From: Compostimonas suwonensis
GTDB taxonomy: Bacteria > Actinomycetota > Actinomycetes > Actinomycetales > Microbacteriaceae
Assembly: GCF_002797855.1 (NCBI RefSeq)
Contig: NZ_PGFB01000004.1
Location: 62,001-126,000, forward strand
Direction: 5' to 3'
Length of the DNA stretch: 64,000 bases
Shown: positions 39,240-48,363 of the stretch, piece by piece
Position numbering within the stretch: the first letter of the stretch is position 1
Layout of the letters: the number at the start of each line of letters is the position of its first letter
Program-made: the position numbers and the translations under genes
The notes under the pieces: model-generated
What the model saw: only the letters and a program-made list of their open reading frames with translations
Told to the model about the DNA's origin: nothing
Database searches by the model: none

Positions 39240-40807
39240 TGGGCTACCGTTCCTTCCGCACTGAACTGTGTGGCGAATTCCATGATGTTTTCCTGCGTCG
39301 CCTCCTCGTTGGAGAGGATCGCGGTGAGCCGCCCTTCGCACATGACGGCGATGCGATGCGACATCCGCAGCACTTCGGGAAGCTCTGAGGAGATCATGAT
39401 GATCGCCTTCCCCTGTGCCGCGAGTGCGTTGAGCAGCGCGTAGATCTCGTCTTTCGCCCCGACGTCGATGCCGCGGGTCGGCTCGTCGAAGATGAGCACC
39501 TCGCAGTCTTTCGCGAGCCACTTGGCGATGACGACCTTCTGCTGGTTGCCGCCCGAGAGGTTGCGCACGAGCTGCCGCACAGAGGGGGTCTTGATCGACA
39601 GCCGCGACACGTAGTCCTTCGCTGTGGCCTCGATCGCCTTCGACTTGACGAAGCCGCCGGTCACGTAGTCGGCGAGCGAGCTCAGCACGACGTTCTCCTG
39701 CACATCGCGCTCGAGCAGCACGCCGAGCTTCTTGCGGTCTTCGGAGAGGTAGCCGATGCGGTGCTTGGCGGCGTCGGCGGGGTTGCCGATCGACACCTCG
39801 CGGCCGTGCAGCGTGATGGTGCCGGCATCCTTGGGGTCTGCGCCCACGATCGCCCGGGCGACCTCGGTGCGCCCCGCTCCCATGAGCCCGGCGAAGCCGA
39901 GGATCTCGCCCTTGTGCACCTCGAAGCTCACGTCTTTCAGCAGCCGCTTGGTGCTGAGGCCCGACACTCCCAGCACGACCTCGGGGGCCGTCTCGACGGG
40001 CGCCGGGCGGGTCTCGCCGACGATCTCGCGCCCCACCATGAGGGCGATGACCTCGGAGACGGGCGTCGGGGCGGTCTCGACGGTGTCGATGTAGCGCCCG
40101 TCGCGCAGCACCGTGATGCGGTCGGAGATCTGCTTGAGCTCGTCCATGCGGTGCGAGATGTAGATGACGCCCGTCTCCGGCGTCGTGAAGCGCCGGATGA
40201 GGTCGAAGAGGGTCGCGACCTCGGCGTCGTTGAGGGCCGCCGTCGGCTCGTCCATGATGAGCACTTTGGCGTTGTAGGAGAGGGCCTTGGCGATCTCGAC
40301 CATCTGCTGGCGGGCCACGGTGAGCTCGGCGACGGGCTCGCGCGGGTCGAGGGCGAGCCCCAGCCGATCGAAGAGCGCCGCGGTGCGCCGGTTCAGCTCG
40401 CGCTCGCTCAGGAAGAAGCCTCCGGTGCGCGGTTCGCGCCCGATGTAGATGTTCTGCGCGACCGTGAGGTCGGACATGAGGTTGAACTCCTGGTGGATGA
40501 TGCTGATCCCGAGCTCCTGGGCGTGCTTGGGGCCCTGGATGTCGAGCTTCTGCCCGTTGACGAAGAACTCCCCCGCGTCGGGCGTGTAGATGCCCGAGAG
40601 GAGCTTCATGAGCGTCGACTTGCCCGCGCCGTTCTCGCCGACGAGGGCGAGCACCTCGCCGTGCCGCAGCTCGAGGTGCACCTCGGAGAGCGCCTTGACG
40701 CCCGGGAAGCTCTTGCTCGCGCCGTCGACCAGGAGGAGGGGCGGCCGACCGGCATCCCCCCTCAGGGCGTTCGCCGCGTTCGCGGCGTTCGTCGCAGTGT
40801 CGGTCAC
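39236..40807 (-). CDS. Ribose-type sugar ABC transporter ATP-binding protein (two ABC domains)
   Basis: RbsA/MglA-like ATPase of 523 residues. First domain Walker [11 protein letters not shown] (about 54-63), signature region [15 protein letters not shown] and Walker [12 protein letters not shown]; second domain with a degenerate Walker A (GLMGAGRTE), [17 protein letters not shown] and [15 protein letters not shown]. This asymmetry is normal for sugar importers. The start is GTG at 40807, overlapping the dehydratase stop by GTGA. The N-terminal Asn/Ala tract (NAANAANAL) is a local repeat. Confidence 0.95.
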   Translation of the reverse strand: MTDTATNAANAANALRGDAGRPPLLLVDGASKSFPGVKALSEVHLELRHGEVLALVGENGAGKSTLMKLLSGIYTPDAGEFFVNGQKLDIQGPKHAQELGISIIHQEFNLMSDLTVAQNIYIGREPRTGGFFLSERELNRRTAALFDRLGLALDPREPVAELTVARQQMVEIAKALSYNAKVLIMDEPTAALNDAEVATLFDLIRRFTTPETGVIYISHRMDELKQISDRITVLRDGRYIDTVETAPTPVSEVIALMVGREIVGETRPAPVETAPEVVLGVSGLSTKRLLKDVSFEVHKGEILGFAGLMGAGRTEVARAIVGADPKDAGTITLHGREVSIGNPADAAKHRIGYLSEDRKKLGVLLERDVQENVVLSSLADYVTGGFVKSKAIEATAKDYVSRLSIKTPSVRQLVRNLSGGNQQKVVIAKWLAKDCEVLIFDEPTRGIDVGAKDEIYALLNALAAQGKAIIMISSELPEVLRMSHRIAVMCEGRLTAILSNEEATQENIMEFATQFSAEGTVAQ

Positions 40808-42108
40808 AGTGCCACACTCCTTCGCTCCTGGGCCGAGTAGGTGAACTCCGCGATCGACTCGTCGAGCATCTGGGTGCTCGCGCCCGGGGTGAGCGGCGGC
40901 CAGTAGCGTCCCGAGTGCACGTCGACCGGATCGACGAAGTGCTCGTGCAGGTGGTCGACGTACTCGATCATGCGTCCGTCCATCGTGCCCGAGACCGCCA
41001 CGAAATCGAACATCGACAGGTGCTGCACGGCCTCGCACAGGCCCACGCCGCCCGCGTGCGGGCACACGGGAACGCCGAACTTGGCGGCGAGCAGCAGGAT
41101 GGCGACGTTCTCGTTGACCCCGGCGACACGCGTCGCGTCGATCTGCAGGATGCTGAGCCCCCGCGCCTGCAGGAACTGCTTGAAGACCACGCGGTTGGCC
41201 ACGTGCTCGCCGGTCGCGACGGGGATGGGCGCGATCCCGCGGGCGATCGCGGCGTGGGCGAGGATGTCGTCGGGGCTCGTGGGCTCCTCGATCCAGGCGA
41301 CGTCGTAGGGGGCGAGCGCCGACATCCACTCGATCGCCACGTCGACGTCCCAGCGCTGGTTGGCGTCGACGGCGATGCGGAAGCCGGGGCCGCAGACCTC
41401 GCGGGCGATGCGCATCCGTCGGATGTCGTCGTCGAGGTCGGCGCCGACCTTGAGCTTGATCTGGTCGAAGCCGTCGGCGATGGCCTCCCGGCACAGTCGC
41501 GCGAGCTTCTCGTCGTCGTAGCCGAGCCAGCCGGGGCTCGTCGTGTAGCCGGGGTAGCCGACGGCGAGCAGCTCCTGCTCGCGCTCGGCACGGCCCCGCG
41601 CCGCGCGCTCGAGGATCTCGAGCGCCTCGGCCGGCGTCATGGCGTCGCTGAGGTAGCGGAAGTCGACGAGGTCGACGATCTGCTGCGGGCTCAGGCGGGC
41701 GAGCAGCTGCCAGAGCGGCAGGCCGGCGCGCTTGGCCTTGAGATCCCAGAGCGCGTTGACGGCCGCGCCGATGGCCATGTGCATAACGCCCTTCTCGGGG
41801 CCGAGCCAACGCAGCTGGGAGTCGTAGACGAGATCGCGCCAGGTCGCGCCCATGTCGGCGAGGGTCTCTTCGACGTCGCGGCCGACGAGGTGATCGGAGA
41901 GCGCTTCGATGGCCCCGACCTCGACGTCGTTGCCCCGGCCGATCGTGAACACGAAGCCGTGCCCTTCGAGGCCGTCGTCGCTGTCGGTGAGGATGCGCAG
42001 GTACGCGGCGGAATAGTCGGGGTCGGGGTTCATCGCGTCGGAGCCGTCGAGTTCGAGCGACGTGGGGAAGCGGACGTCGCTCGTTGCCAGGGCGATGATT
42101 CTGCTCAC
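40804..42108 (-). CDS. L-fuconate dehydratase (enolase superfamily)
   Basis: 434-residue enolase-superfamily enzyme converting L-fuconate to 2-keto-3-deoxy-L-fuconate. The capping domain is about 1-130. The barrel shows the Lys acid-base pair in [10 protein letters not shown], metal ligands in [19 protein letters not shown] and [17 protein letters not shown], and the stretch [27 protein letters not shown], with the His base, that is diagnostic for fuconate dehydratases. GTG start at 42108 with GGAGGA before it. First gene of a four-gene operon with the ABC importer. Fucose dehydrogenase, lactonase and later steps are not in the operon. Relatives also act on other 6-deoxy or arabino-configured sugar acids. 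Confidence 0.9.
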   Translation of the reverse strand: MSRIIALATSDVRFPTSLELDGSDAMNPDPDYSAAYLRILTDSDDGLEGHGFVFTIGRGNDVEVGAIEALSDHLVGRDVEETLADMGATWRDLVYDSQLRWLGPEKGVMHMAIGAAVNALWDLKAKRAGLPLWQLLARLSPQQIVDLVDFRYLSDAMTPAEALEILERAARGRAEREQELLAVGYPGYTTSPGWLGYDDEKLARLCREAIADGFDQIKLKVGADLDDDIRRMRIAREVCGPGFRIAVDANQRWDVDVAIEWMSALAPYDVAWIEEPTSPDDILAHAAIARGIAPIPVATGEHVANRVVFKQFLQARGLSILQIDATRVAGVNENVAILLLAAKFGVPVCPHAGGVGLCEAVQHLSMFDFVAVSGTMDGRMIEYVDHLHEHFVDPVDVHSGRYWPPLTPGASTQMLDESIAEFTYSAQERRSVAL

Positions 42109-42138
42109 GGATGATCCTCCATTGGATTGCTGTTGACG

Positions 42139-42168
42139 AGCATAAACATCCGACGTATCGCCTGTCAA
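42139..42168 (-). promoter_or_regulatory. Promoter of the fuconate/ABC operon with internal operator
   Basis: On the minus strand a perfect TTGACA (42163-42168), 18 bp spacer and TATGCT (42139-42144). The spacer holds ATACGTCGGAT (42148-42158), an imperfect dyad ATnCGTCGnAT of the type used by FadR-subfamily GntR regulators. ATTGGAT words flank the region at 42121 and 42189. Confidence 0.75.
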
Positions 42169-42303
42169 TATGTCGAGGTCAACGACAATTGGATTTTCTC
42201 CCGGGGCGCTCGCGGACGTGTCGCGCAGCCTTGTCCCGCCTCCGTCGTTCCACGGGGCGGGACGCCGCATGGCGGGCGCTCGCGCTGCCTGTAGCCTGAG
42301 TAG

Positions 42304-43179
42304 GTGAGATTCGCGCATCTGCGGCTGCCCGGGCAGTCCACCGCCCGCCTCGCCGTGGTCGAGGGCGACGGCGCCCTCTTCGTCGACGAGATCATGGATG
42401 ACGCTCCCAGGGACCTCCAAGACCTGCTGGAGCGCGACGACAGCGAAGCCGCACGGCTCAGAGGGCTCGTCGCCCAGGCTCTCAGCCACGGCGTGTCGAT
42501 GACGCCCGTCGACGAGCTGCGCCACGCCTCGGCCGTGCTCCGGCCGCCGCAGATCATCGCGATCGGGGCCAACTACGCGGCGCACGCCTCCGAGTTGAAG
42601 CTGCGATCCGAGTCGGCCGCGACCGTTTTCTCGCTCTGGACGAGCTCGCTCAGCTCTCACGACGCGACCACGACGTGGACGAACGAGATCTCGACCCAGG
42701 TCGACTACGAGGCCGAGCTCGGCGTAATCATCGGACGTCCGGCGAGGGATGTCTCCGAGAGCGACGCCCTCGACTACGTGTTCGGCTACACCGTCGTCAA
42801 CGACATCACGGCGCGCGATCTGCAGTTCTCCGAGGCCCAGTGGTCGAGGTGCAAGTCGTTCGACGGCTTCACCCCCACCGGCCCCGTCGTCGTGACCGCC
42901 GACGAGGTCGTCGACCCGCAGGATCTCTGGCTCACGACCAACCTCGACGGCCAGATCCTGCAGGACGCGAGCACGGGAGACATGGTGCGCTCGGTCGCCG
43001 AGCTCATCTCCTACCTCTCCCGGGGCGCGACCCTGCTGCCGGGAACGCTCATCTCGACGGGCAGCCCGGGCGGCGCCGGCTATTCGCGCAAACCGCCGAT
43101 CTTCCTGCGCGACGGCTCGACGGTGACCGTCTCGATCGGCGGCATCGGGCACCTCACGACCCACTGCCGGGTGCTGTGA
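42304..43179 (+). CDS. Fumarylacetoacetate hydrolase (FAH)-family protein
   Basis: 291-residue FAH-fold hydrolase, a metal-dependent C-C bond cleaving enzyme. The domain starts at about residue 78 ([18 protein letters not shown]), with the metal ligands in the [15 protein letters not shown] segment (Glu and Glu) and in [16 protein letters not shown] (Asp), a [11 protein letters not shown] loop and a [11 protein letters not shown] turn. Divergent from the L-fuconate operon; FAH enzymes hydrolyse 2,4-diketo-3-deoxy-L-fuconate in one fucose route, so a shared pathway is possible but not shown. GTG 42304 lies 6 nt after TAGCCT (42292-42297), so leaderless. The stop overlaps the next gene's GTG. 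Confidence 0.88.
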   Translation: MRFAHLRLPGQSTARLAVVEGDGALFVDEIMDDAPRDLQDLLERDDSEAARLRGLVAQALSHGVSMTPVDELRHASAVLRPPQIIAIGANYAAHASELKLRSESAATVFSLWTSSLSSHDATTTWTNEISTQVDYEAELGVIIGRPARDVSESDALDYVFGYTVVNDITARDLQFSEAQWSRCKSFDGFTPTGPVVVTADEVVDPQDLWLTTNLDGQILQDASTGDMVRSVAELISYLSRGATLLPGTLISTGSPGGAGYSRKPPIFLRDGSTVTVSIGGIGHLTTHCRVL

Positions 43180-44195
43180 CACGACCCGGTCCGGCGGTCT
43201 GGGGCTACGTCGTCCGACGTTCGTGGCACGGTTTCCTGCGGCACCGGGGCTTCGACGCGGCCGCCGCGCTCTCCTTCTTCGCGGCCCTCACGATCTTCCC
43301 CGTCGCGCTCGCCGTCGTCTCCGCCGTGGCGCTCACCGACGACCGCACCCGCACCGTCGACGACATCTTGAGCGTCCTCGGCTCGGTCGTGCAGGAGTCG
43401 ACGGTCGACGCCCTGCGCGAGCCCCTGCGCGAGCTGCTGACGATCGGCAACCCCGGCTGGGCGCTGACCCTCGGGATCCTGCTGGCGCTCTGGTCGGTCT
43501 CCGGCTACGCCACGGCGTTCGGCCGCGCTATGAACGCCGTCTACGAGGTGCAGGAGGGGCGGCGGATCTGGAAGTTCCGCGGTCTGATGCTGATCGTCGC
43601 CGTCGTCGTGCTCGTGGCCTTCAGCGCCATGGCGATCATCGTGTTCGTCACCCCCGCCCTCGCGCAGGCCCTCGCCGAGCAGTGGGGTGCGGGAGGCCCG
43701 GGCTGGGTGACCGTCTGGGACATCGGCAAGTGGCCGCTGCTGCTGGTGCTCGCCGTGCTGCTCGTGACGATCCTGTACTGGGCGACGCCCAACGTCCGCC
43801 TGCCCCGCAAGCGCTGGGCCTCGTACGGGGCGTTCATCGCCATCGGCGTCTGGGCCGTCGCGACCACGGGCTTCGCGCTCTACGTGGTCACCGTGAGCGG
43901 CTACGAGCGGGTCTACGGCTGGCTGGGCGGCGGCATCGTGCTGCTGGTCTGGCTCTTCATCACCAATCTCGCCCTCGTGGCCGGGGCCGAGGTCGACGCC
44001 GAGACGGTGCGCGTGCTCCAGCTCGTGGGCGGTGCGGAGTCCGAGACCCGGGTGCAGATCGAGCTGCGCGACACGACGCGCAACCTCTGGCTCGCCCGGC
44101 AGCGTTCCGACGACGAGGCGGAGGGCAGGCGCATCCGCCTCGAGGCCGAGGCCCGGCGGCACGAGCGCGCCAAGCATCTCGACGAGCGCGGCTGA
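43176..44195 (+). CDS. YihY/BrkB-family membrane protein
   Basis: 339-residue integral membrane protein of the YihY/virulence factor BrkB (formerly RNase BN) family with six helices. Diagnostic parts are [19 protein letters not shown] near the start, [61 protein letters not shown]-like sequence, and the last helix [20 protein letters not shown] charged C-terminal tail of 65 residues follows. GTG start overlaps the FAH stop (GTGA), so the two are coupled. Function unknown; the family is not a ribonuclease. Confidence 0.93.
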   Translation: MTRPGPAVWGYVVRRSWHGFLRHRGFDAAAALSFFAALTIFPVALAVVSAVALTDDRTRTVDDILSVLGSVVQESTVDALREPLRELLTIGNPGWALTLGILLALWSVSGYATAFGRAMNAVYEVQEGRRIWKFRGLMLIVAVVVLVAFSAMAIIVFVTPALAQALAEQWGAGGPGWVTVWDIGKWPLLLVLAVLLVTILYWATPNVRLPRKRWASYGAFIAIGVWAVATTGFALYVVTVSGYERVYGWLGGGIVLLVWLFITNLALVAGAEVDAETVRVLQLVGGAESETRVQIELRDTTRNLWLARQRSDDEAEGRRIRLEAEARRHERAKHLDERG

Positions 44196-44211
44196 GCCGA
44201 CGCGCGACGCG

Positions 44212-44397
44212 TCAGCGCGAGGTCGCGAACACCTGGATGGCGTCGAGCCGGCCGAGCGGCGCGCTCGGGTCCGCCGTGAGGCGGCGCAGGGCCTCCCGCT
44301 CCTCGGGTGTCGCGAGCCGCGTCTCCGACTCCGCCGTGGAGCGACGCGACCACCCGCGCGACAGCGCGTCGCCGCTCGCCGACTGCTCTGCATTCAT
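44212..44397 (-). CDS. Small unknown protein
   Basis: 61 residues from ATG 44397 (or 64 from ATG 44406), with a GGGAGAGG site upstream. The sequence ends in LATPEEREALRRLTADPSAPLGRLDAIQVFATSR, a compact charged helix and a hydrophobic end. No recognisable domain. Third-position GC bias and the ribosome site support coding, but the small size leaves doubt. Confidence 0.45.
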   Translation of the reverse strand: MNAEQSASGDALSRGWSRRSTAESETRLATPEEREALRRLTADPSAPLGRLDAIQVFATSR

Positions 44398-44492
44398 CCC
44401 GAACATGCCTCTCCCAACCCCGTGACCGATGACTTCACTTGAAGAGACGGGGTTCGGCACCGGCTATGACGCGTGTTACCGGATCGTGACCT

Positions 44493-45959
44493 TCACCGCA
44501 GGCTCTCGTCGTCGATGACCGGGATCGCCATCGTGATCGTCTCGAGCCCCGAGAGCCGCGCGGGTGAGAGCTGCTTCGTGACCTCCTCGCGCGTCATGAG
44601 CTTCGCCTCGACGACGAGGTCGGCGACGTTCGCGCCCGTGAGGAGCGCCGTCTTGGCGAGCGCGGCGGCCGCCGAATAGCCGATGAACGGCGTGAGGGCG
44701 GTGATGACGCCGACCGACGAGCCGACCATCGTGTCGAGACGATCTTCGTTCGCCGTGATGCCGTCGATGCAGTTCACCCGCAGCGTCCAGCAGGCCTGCG
44801 TCATCCAGGAGATGCTCTGCAGGAGCGAGTGGGCGATGACCGGCTCGAAGGCGTTGAGCTGCAGCTGCCCGCCCTCCGCCGCCATCGTGACCGTGATGTC
44901 GGCGCCGGCGACCGCGAAGGCCACCTGGTTGACGACCTCGGGGATCACGGGATTGACCTTGCCCGGCATGATGCTCGAGCCGGCCTGGCGCGGCGGCAGG
45001 TTGATCTCGCCGAAGCCTGCCTGCGGGCCCGAGGAGAGCAGGCGCAGGTCGTTGCAGATCTTGGAGAGCTTGATGGCGCTGCGCTTGAGCGCGCCGCTGA
45101 ACGACATGAACGCACCCGCGTCGCTCGTCGACTCGACGAGGTCGGGCGCCGTCTCGAGGGTGAGGCCGGTGAGCTCGCTCAGATGGCGGCAGACCGCCTC
45201 GGCGTAGCGCGGGTCGGCCGTGATTCCCGTTCCGATCGCCGTCGCCCCGAGGTTGATCTCGGAGAGCAGCCAGACCGTCTCCGAGAGGCGTGCGTGGTCT
45301 TCGCCGAGGGTGGTGGCGAAACCGTGGAACTCCTGGCCCAGGGTCATCGGCACGGCGTCCTGCAGCTGGGTGCGGCCCACCTTGAGAACCGCGCGGAACT
45401 CCTCGGCCTTCGCGGCGAAGGAGAGCCTCAGCAGGTCGAGCTCGGAGAGCAGGTGCTTGAGCGAGTACGCGAGCGCGATCTTGATCGAGGTCGGGTAGGT
45501 GTCGTTGGTGCTCTGCGAGCGGTTGACATCGTCGATGGGGCTCATGAAGGCGTAGTCGCCCTTGGCGTGCCCGGCCAGCTCGAGGGCGCGGTTCGCGATG
45601 ATCTCGTTGGCGTTCATGTTGGTCGAGGTGCCCGCGCCTCCCTGGATGACGCCCACGCAGAACTGCTCGTGCAGCGCCCCGTCGACGATCTCCTGGCAGG
45701 CCCGGTCGATGAGCTGTGCTTTGGCCGTGCTGAGCACGCCGATCTCGGCGTTCGCCCGGGCGGCCGCCTGCTTGACGCGGGCGAGACCCGTGATGAGGTC
45801 AGGGTAGACCGAGATGGGCCTCTTCGAGATCGGGAAGTTCTCGAGGGCCCGCGCGGTATGGATGCCCCAATAGGCGTCTGCGGGGATCTCGAGGCTCCCG
45901 AGGGAGTCCGTCTCGGTGCGGGTCGCCGTCGTCTCATCCGAGACTCCCTGTCGGAGCAT
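44493..45959 (-). CDS. aspA: Aspartate ammonia-lyase
   Basis: Homotetrameric lyase of the aspartase/fumarase superfamily: L-aspartate to fumarate and ammonia. In the 488-residue form, IPADAYWGIHTARALENFPISKRPIS near the N-terminus favours aspartase over fumarase C; GGAGTSTNMNANEIIANRALEL, NRSQSTNDTYPTSIKIA, VGRTQLQDAVPMTLGQEF and the signature loop GSSIMPGKVNPVIPEV with the catalytic Ser are complete. The start at 45959 has GGAGAGGA upstream; the frame remains open to an ATG at 46061, whose extra 34 residues are Thr-rich and look non-essential. Function in nitrogen and C4 metabolism. Confidence 0.9.
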   Translation of the reverse strand: MLRQGVSDETTATRTETDSLGSLEIPADAYWGIHTARALENFPISKRPISVYPDLITGLARVKQAAARANAEIGVLSTAKAQLIDRACQEIVDGALHEQFCVGVIQGGAGTSTNMNANEIIANRALELAGHAKGDYAFMSPIDDVNRSQSTNDTYPTSIKIALAYSLKHLLSELDLLRLSFAAKAEEFRAVLKVGRTQLQDAVPMTLGQEFHGFATTLGEDHARLSETVWLLSEINLGATAIGTGITADPRYAEAVCRHLSELTGLTLETAPDLVESTSDAGAFMSFSGALKRSAIKLSKICNDLRLLSSGPQAGFGEINLPPRQAGSSIMPGKVNPVIPEVVNQVAFAVAGADITVTMAAEGGQLQLNAFEPVIAHSLLQSISWMTQACWTLRVNCIDGITANEDRLDTMVGSSVGVITALTPFIGYSAAAALAKTALLTGANVADLVVEAKLMTREEVTKQLSPARLSGLETITMAIPVIDDESLR

Positions 45960-46117
45960 CTCTCCCCGGTCGTCCTCTCCTCGTATGGTGTTCCCTCTGG
46001 TGGTCTTCGCCGTTGTGACGGGCGCGGTCGTTGTGACGGGCGCGGTCATGGGTGTGCTCACGTATGGCTCCGTTGCCTCGAGCTTCTGGACAGCACCGTG
46101 CTCGTGGCGAACGGGCT

Positions 46118-46144
46118 GTCGCCCGGGCTTATGGCCCGGGCGAC
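46118..46144. terminator. Hairpin between DUF4190 gene and aspA
   Basis: GTCGCCCGGGC (46118-46128) pairs perfectly with GCCCGGGCGAC (46134-46144). T-rich sequence (TTCGATTTTA) follows on the plus strand; on the minus strand no T-run follows, so it may be a terminator of DUF4190 read-through or part of the aspA leader. Confidence 0.5.
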
Positions 46145-46187
46145 TTCGATTTTACTCCCGCCGTCTCCGAGAAGAGGCTGCCGCGTC

Positions 46188-46523
46188 TCAGAAGAGGAAG
46201 GCGAAGGGCAACAGCGCCACGCCGATCACGAGGGCGACGAGTCCGAAGACCAGGAAGCCCGCGAGCATCACGGCGTTGAGCACGATGCCCCAGGTCGCGA
46301 AGGTGCGCCCGCCCGGCTCGCGCTTGAGGGCGAGGATGCCGACCACGAGGCCCGCGATCGGCGCGATGAAGGTCCACCCCATGACGATCGAGACGAGGCC
46401 GAGCACGAAGCTCGAGACGCTCAGCGTCTTGTCGTCGGCCGAGCGGGCGCCGTAGGGGCTCGCGGGCTGCTGGGCCTGTCCCGGAGTCGGAGTGGTGTTC
46501 GCGGTGTCGGTCACTGTCGTCAT
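46188..46523 (-). CDS. DUF4190 membrane protein
   Basis: 111 residues: a 30-residue polar, Pro/Gln-rich N-terminal tail and two hydrophobic hairpins (SVSSFVLGLVSIVMGWTFIAPIAGLVVGILALKREPGGR and GIVLNAVMLAGFLVFGLVALVIGVALLPFAFLF). The first hairpin with ALK-REPGGR is the DUF4190 pattern, found in many actinobacterial membrane proteins of unknown role. AGGGAGA precedes the ATG. Confidence 0.88.
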   Translation of the reverse strand: MTTVTDTANTTPTPGQAQQPASPYGARSADDKTLSVSSFVLGLVSIVMGWTFIAPIAGLVVGILALKREPGGRTFATWGIVLNAVMLAGFLVFGLVALVIGVALLPFAFLF

Positions 46524-46634
46524 GGCCGGGTCTCCCTAGAGGTGATCGTCGATTGTGTGCCTCCAGTCAAGCGAACGACGGACGCCGCGGCCATCGGGTT
46601 ATCCCCCGGATCCGTGCGGGTGCTCCCCGACTGC

Positions 46635-48197
46635 TCAGATGTGCGGCACGAAGGCGTTCCACGCCCGGCGGCGGTTGCCGCGAGGATCGGACTCCACGCG
46701 GTCGGTCTTCGCGATGATGAGGGTGTCGCGCCGGGTCTCCTCGTAGGGCGCCCAGGCCGCCGCGCCGTCGCCCGCGCTCGGCTCCTCGCCCCAGGCGAAG
46801 GCGAGCCAGCGGGCGCGCATCCGCTTGCCGGCCTCGAGGAAGGCGCTGCGCCCGCCGAGCAGGCTGAGCGCACGGCCGAACCAGCCGTTCATCCGGTCGA
46901 AGAGGGCGAAGAGCTCGATGCCGTGGGTCGCGTCGTAGCCGAGGAACCGCAGCAGCCGCGGGGCCGAGTCGAAGCGGTAGAAGTACACGGGCGCGAAGCG
47001 CGAGTGCCGCTCCGCGACCTTGACGGTGGGGTACCAGAACGCGTAGTCGCCGCCGAAGTCGGCCGCCGGGCGGCGCTCGGGCAGCCCCGGGTACTCGGCC
47101 TTGATGGCCTTGCGCGCCTTCTTCTTGGTCTTCGCGAAGATCGCTCGGATGCGCGGAGGGGTCGTCGCGAGGATGTCGAGCCTGCCCGTGAAGAGCGAGC
47201 CCTCGCGGTCGTTGGTTCCGATGATGAGCGGGATCCGGTGGGCCTCGCCGCTCTTGAAGGCGTCGAGGGGCCGCTGCGGCAGGAAGTCGCCGTCGATCAC
47301 GGGGCTCAGCGAGACGGTTCCGGGCTGCTCGTCGGGCGTGCGCACCTGCAGCACGGTGGTGGCGGCGACGAGCGCCGGAACGGAGGCCTCGGCGAGCAGT
47401 GCCCCCGCGGCATCCGTCGTCGTGTTCTCGACGCTGTGGGCGTCGACGTCGGCCGTGAGGATCTCGACGAAGTCGGCGGCCCACCGCGCGGTGAGGCTCG
47501 TGGGATAGATGGCGTTGGGCGGCGGCGACTGCGCGATGGCTCGGGAGAAGAGCCCCGCGGCGCTCGGCACCGTCATGAGCGTCGTCACGGCGTTGCCGCC
47601 GGCCGACTCGCCGAAGATCGTGACGCGCTCCGGGTCGCCGCCGAAGGCCGCGATGTTGTCGCGCACCCACTCGAGCGCCGCGACCTGGTCGCGCAGCCCC
47701 AGGTTGCTCTCGATGGGGCGCTCGGGGGTGGAGTAGCGGCTGAAGTCGAGGTAGCCGAGGGCGCCCAGGCGGTAGTTGAAGCTCACGTAGACGATGCCGC
47801 CGTCGCGCACGAACTCCTTGCCCTGCTCAGGGAACTCGCGCGACGAGCCCACGCTGTACGCTCCGCCGTGGATGAAGACCATGACGGGCACGGCCGTGGC
47901 GCTGCGGCCGGGCAGTGGGGCCAGCACGTTGAGGTTGAGGCAGTCCTCGCCGGTCGGTATGCGCGGGTGCGCGCCGATGAACTGGCCGCGGTGCGCCTGC
48001 GGTGCGACGGGCCCGAACCGGGAGCCGTCGCGCACGCCCTCCCAGGGCTCGACCGGCTGCGGCGCCCGGAACCGGGCCGCACCCGAGGTCGGGCCGCCGT
48101 ACGGGATCCCCCGCCAGACCGCCACGTCGTCTTCGACGACGCCGCGGACCGCACCCCCGGTGACGTCGACCGTGAGGGAGGCGAGCGAGGTGATCAC
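46635..48197 (-). CDS. Type B carboxylesterase/lipase
   Basis: 520-residue alpha/beta hydrolase of the cholinesterase-like family. WRGIPYGGP, EDCLNLNVLAP, VMVFIHGGAYSVGSS (oxyanion hole), FGESAGGNAVTTLM (catalytic Ser) and the late THGIELFALFD (catalytic His region) are visible; the acid should be the Glu/Asp near IIGTNDREGSLF. No signal peptide. The GTG at 48197 lies 6 nt after TAGCAT (48204-48209), so leaderless. Divergent from an MFS gene, which might export the product of hydrolysis or an inducer. Confidence 0.92.
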   Translation of the reverse strand: MITSLASLTVDVTGGAVRGVVEDDVAVWRGIPYGGPTSGAARFRAPQPVEPWEGVRDGSRFGPVAPQAHRGQFIGAHPRIPTGEDCLNLNVLAPLPGRSATAVPVMVFIHGGAYSVGSSREFPEQGKEFVRDGGIVYVSFNYRLGALGYLDFSRYSTPERPIESNLGLRDQVAALEWVRDNIAAFGGDPERVTIFGESAGGNAVTTLMTVPSAAGLFSRAIAQSPPPNAIYPTSLTARWAADFVEILTADVDAHSVENTTTDAAGALLAEASVPALVAATTVLQVRTPDEQPGTVSLSPVIDGDFLPQRPLDAFKSGEAHRIPLIIGTNDREGSLFTGRLDILATTPPRIRAIFAKTKKKARKAIKAEYPGLPERRPAADFGGDYAFWYPTVKVAERHSRFAPVYFYRFDSAPRLLRFLGYDATHGIELFALFDRMNGWFGRALSLLGGRSAFLEAGKRMRARWLAFAWGEEPSAGDGAAAWAPYEETRRDTLIIAKTDRVESDPRGNRRRAWNAFVPHI

Positions 48198-48363
48198 GCT
48201 ACGATGCTACGGCCCCGAGGGTGAACTGAGCCTGAACGTCGCCTCGACGGTGTGCGGGGCGGGGCGGATCGGGAATGGAAGCCGTTCCCCTGCTCTTTAC
48301 TTAGTCAGGCTATACACAGCACCGAGACTGTTCAGTCCAGAAGAAAGGCGCTCTGCTCCCCAT

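Noticed and set aside
42100-42300. Long minus-strand extension of the fuconate dehydratase into the FAH region
   Set aside because: The extension would cross the promoter and operator and has no coding character; GTG 42108 has a strong ribosome site.
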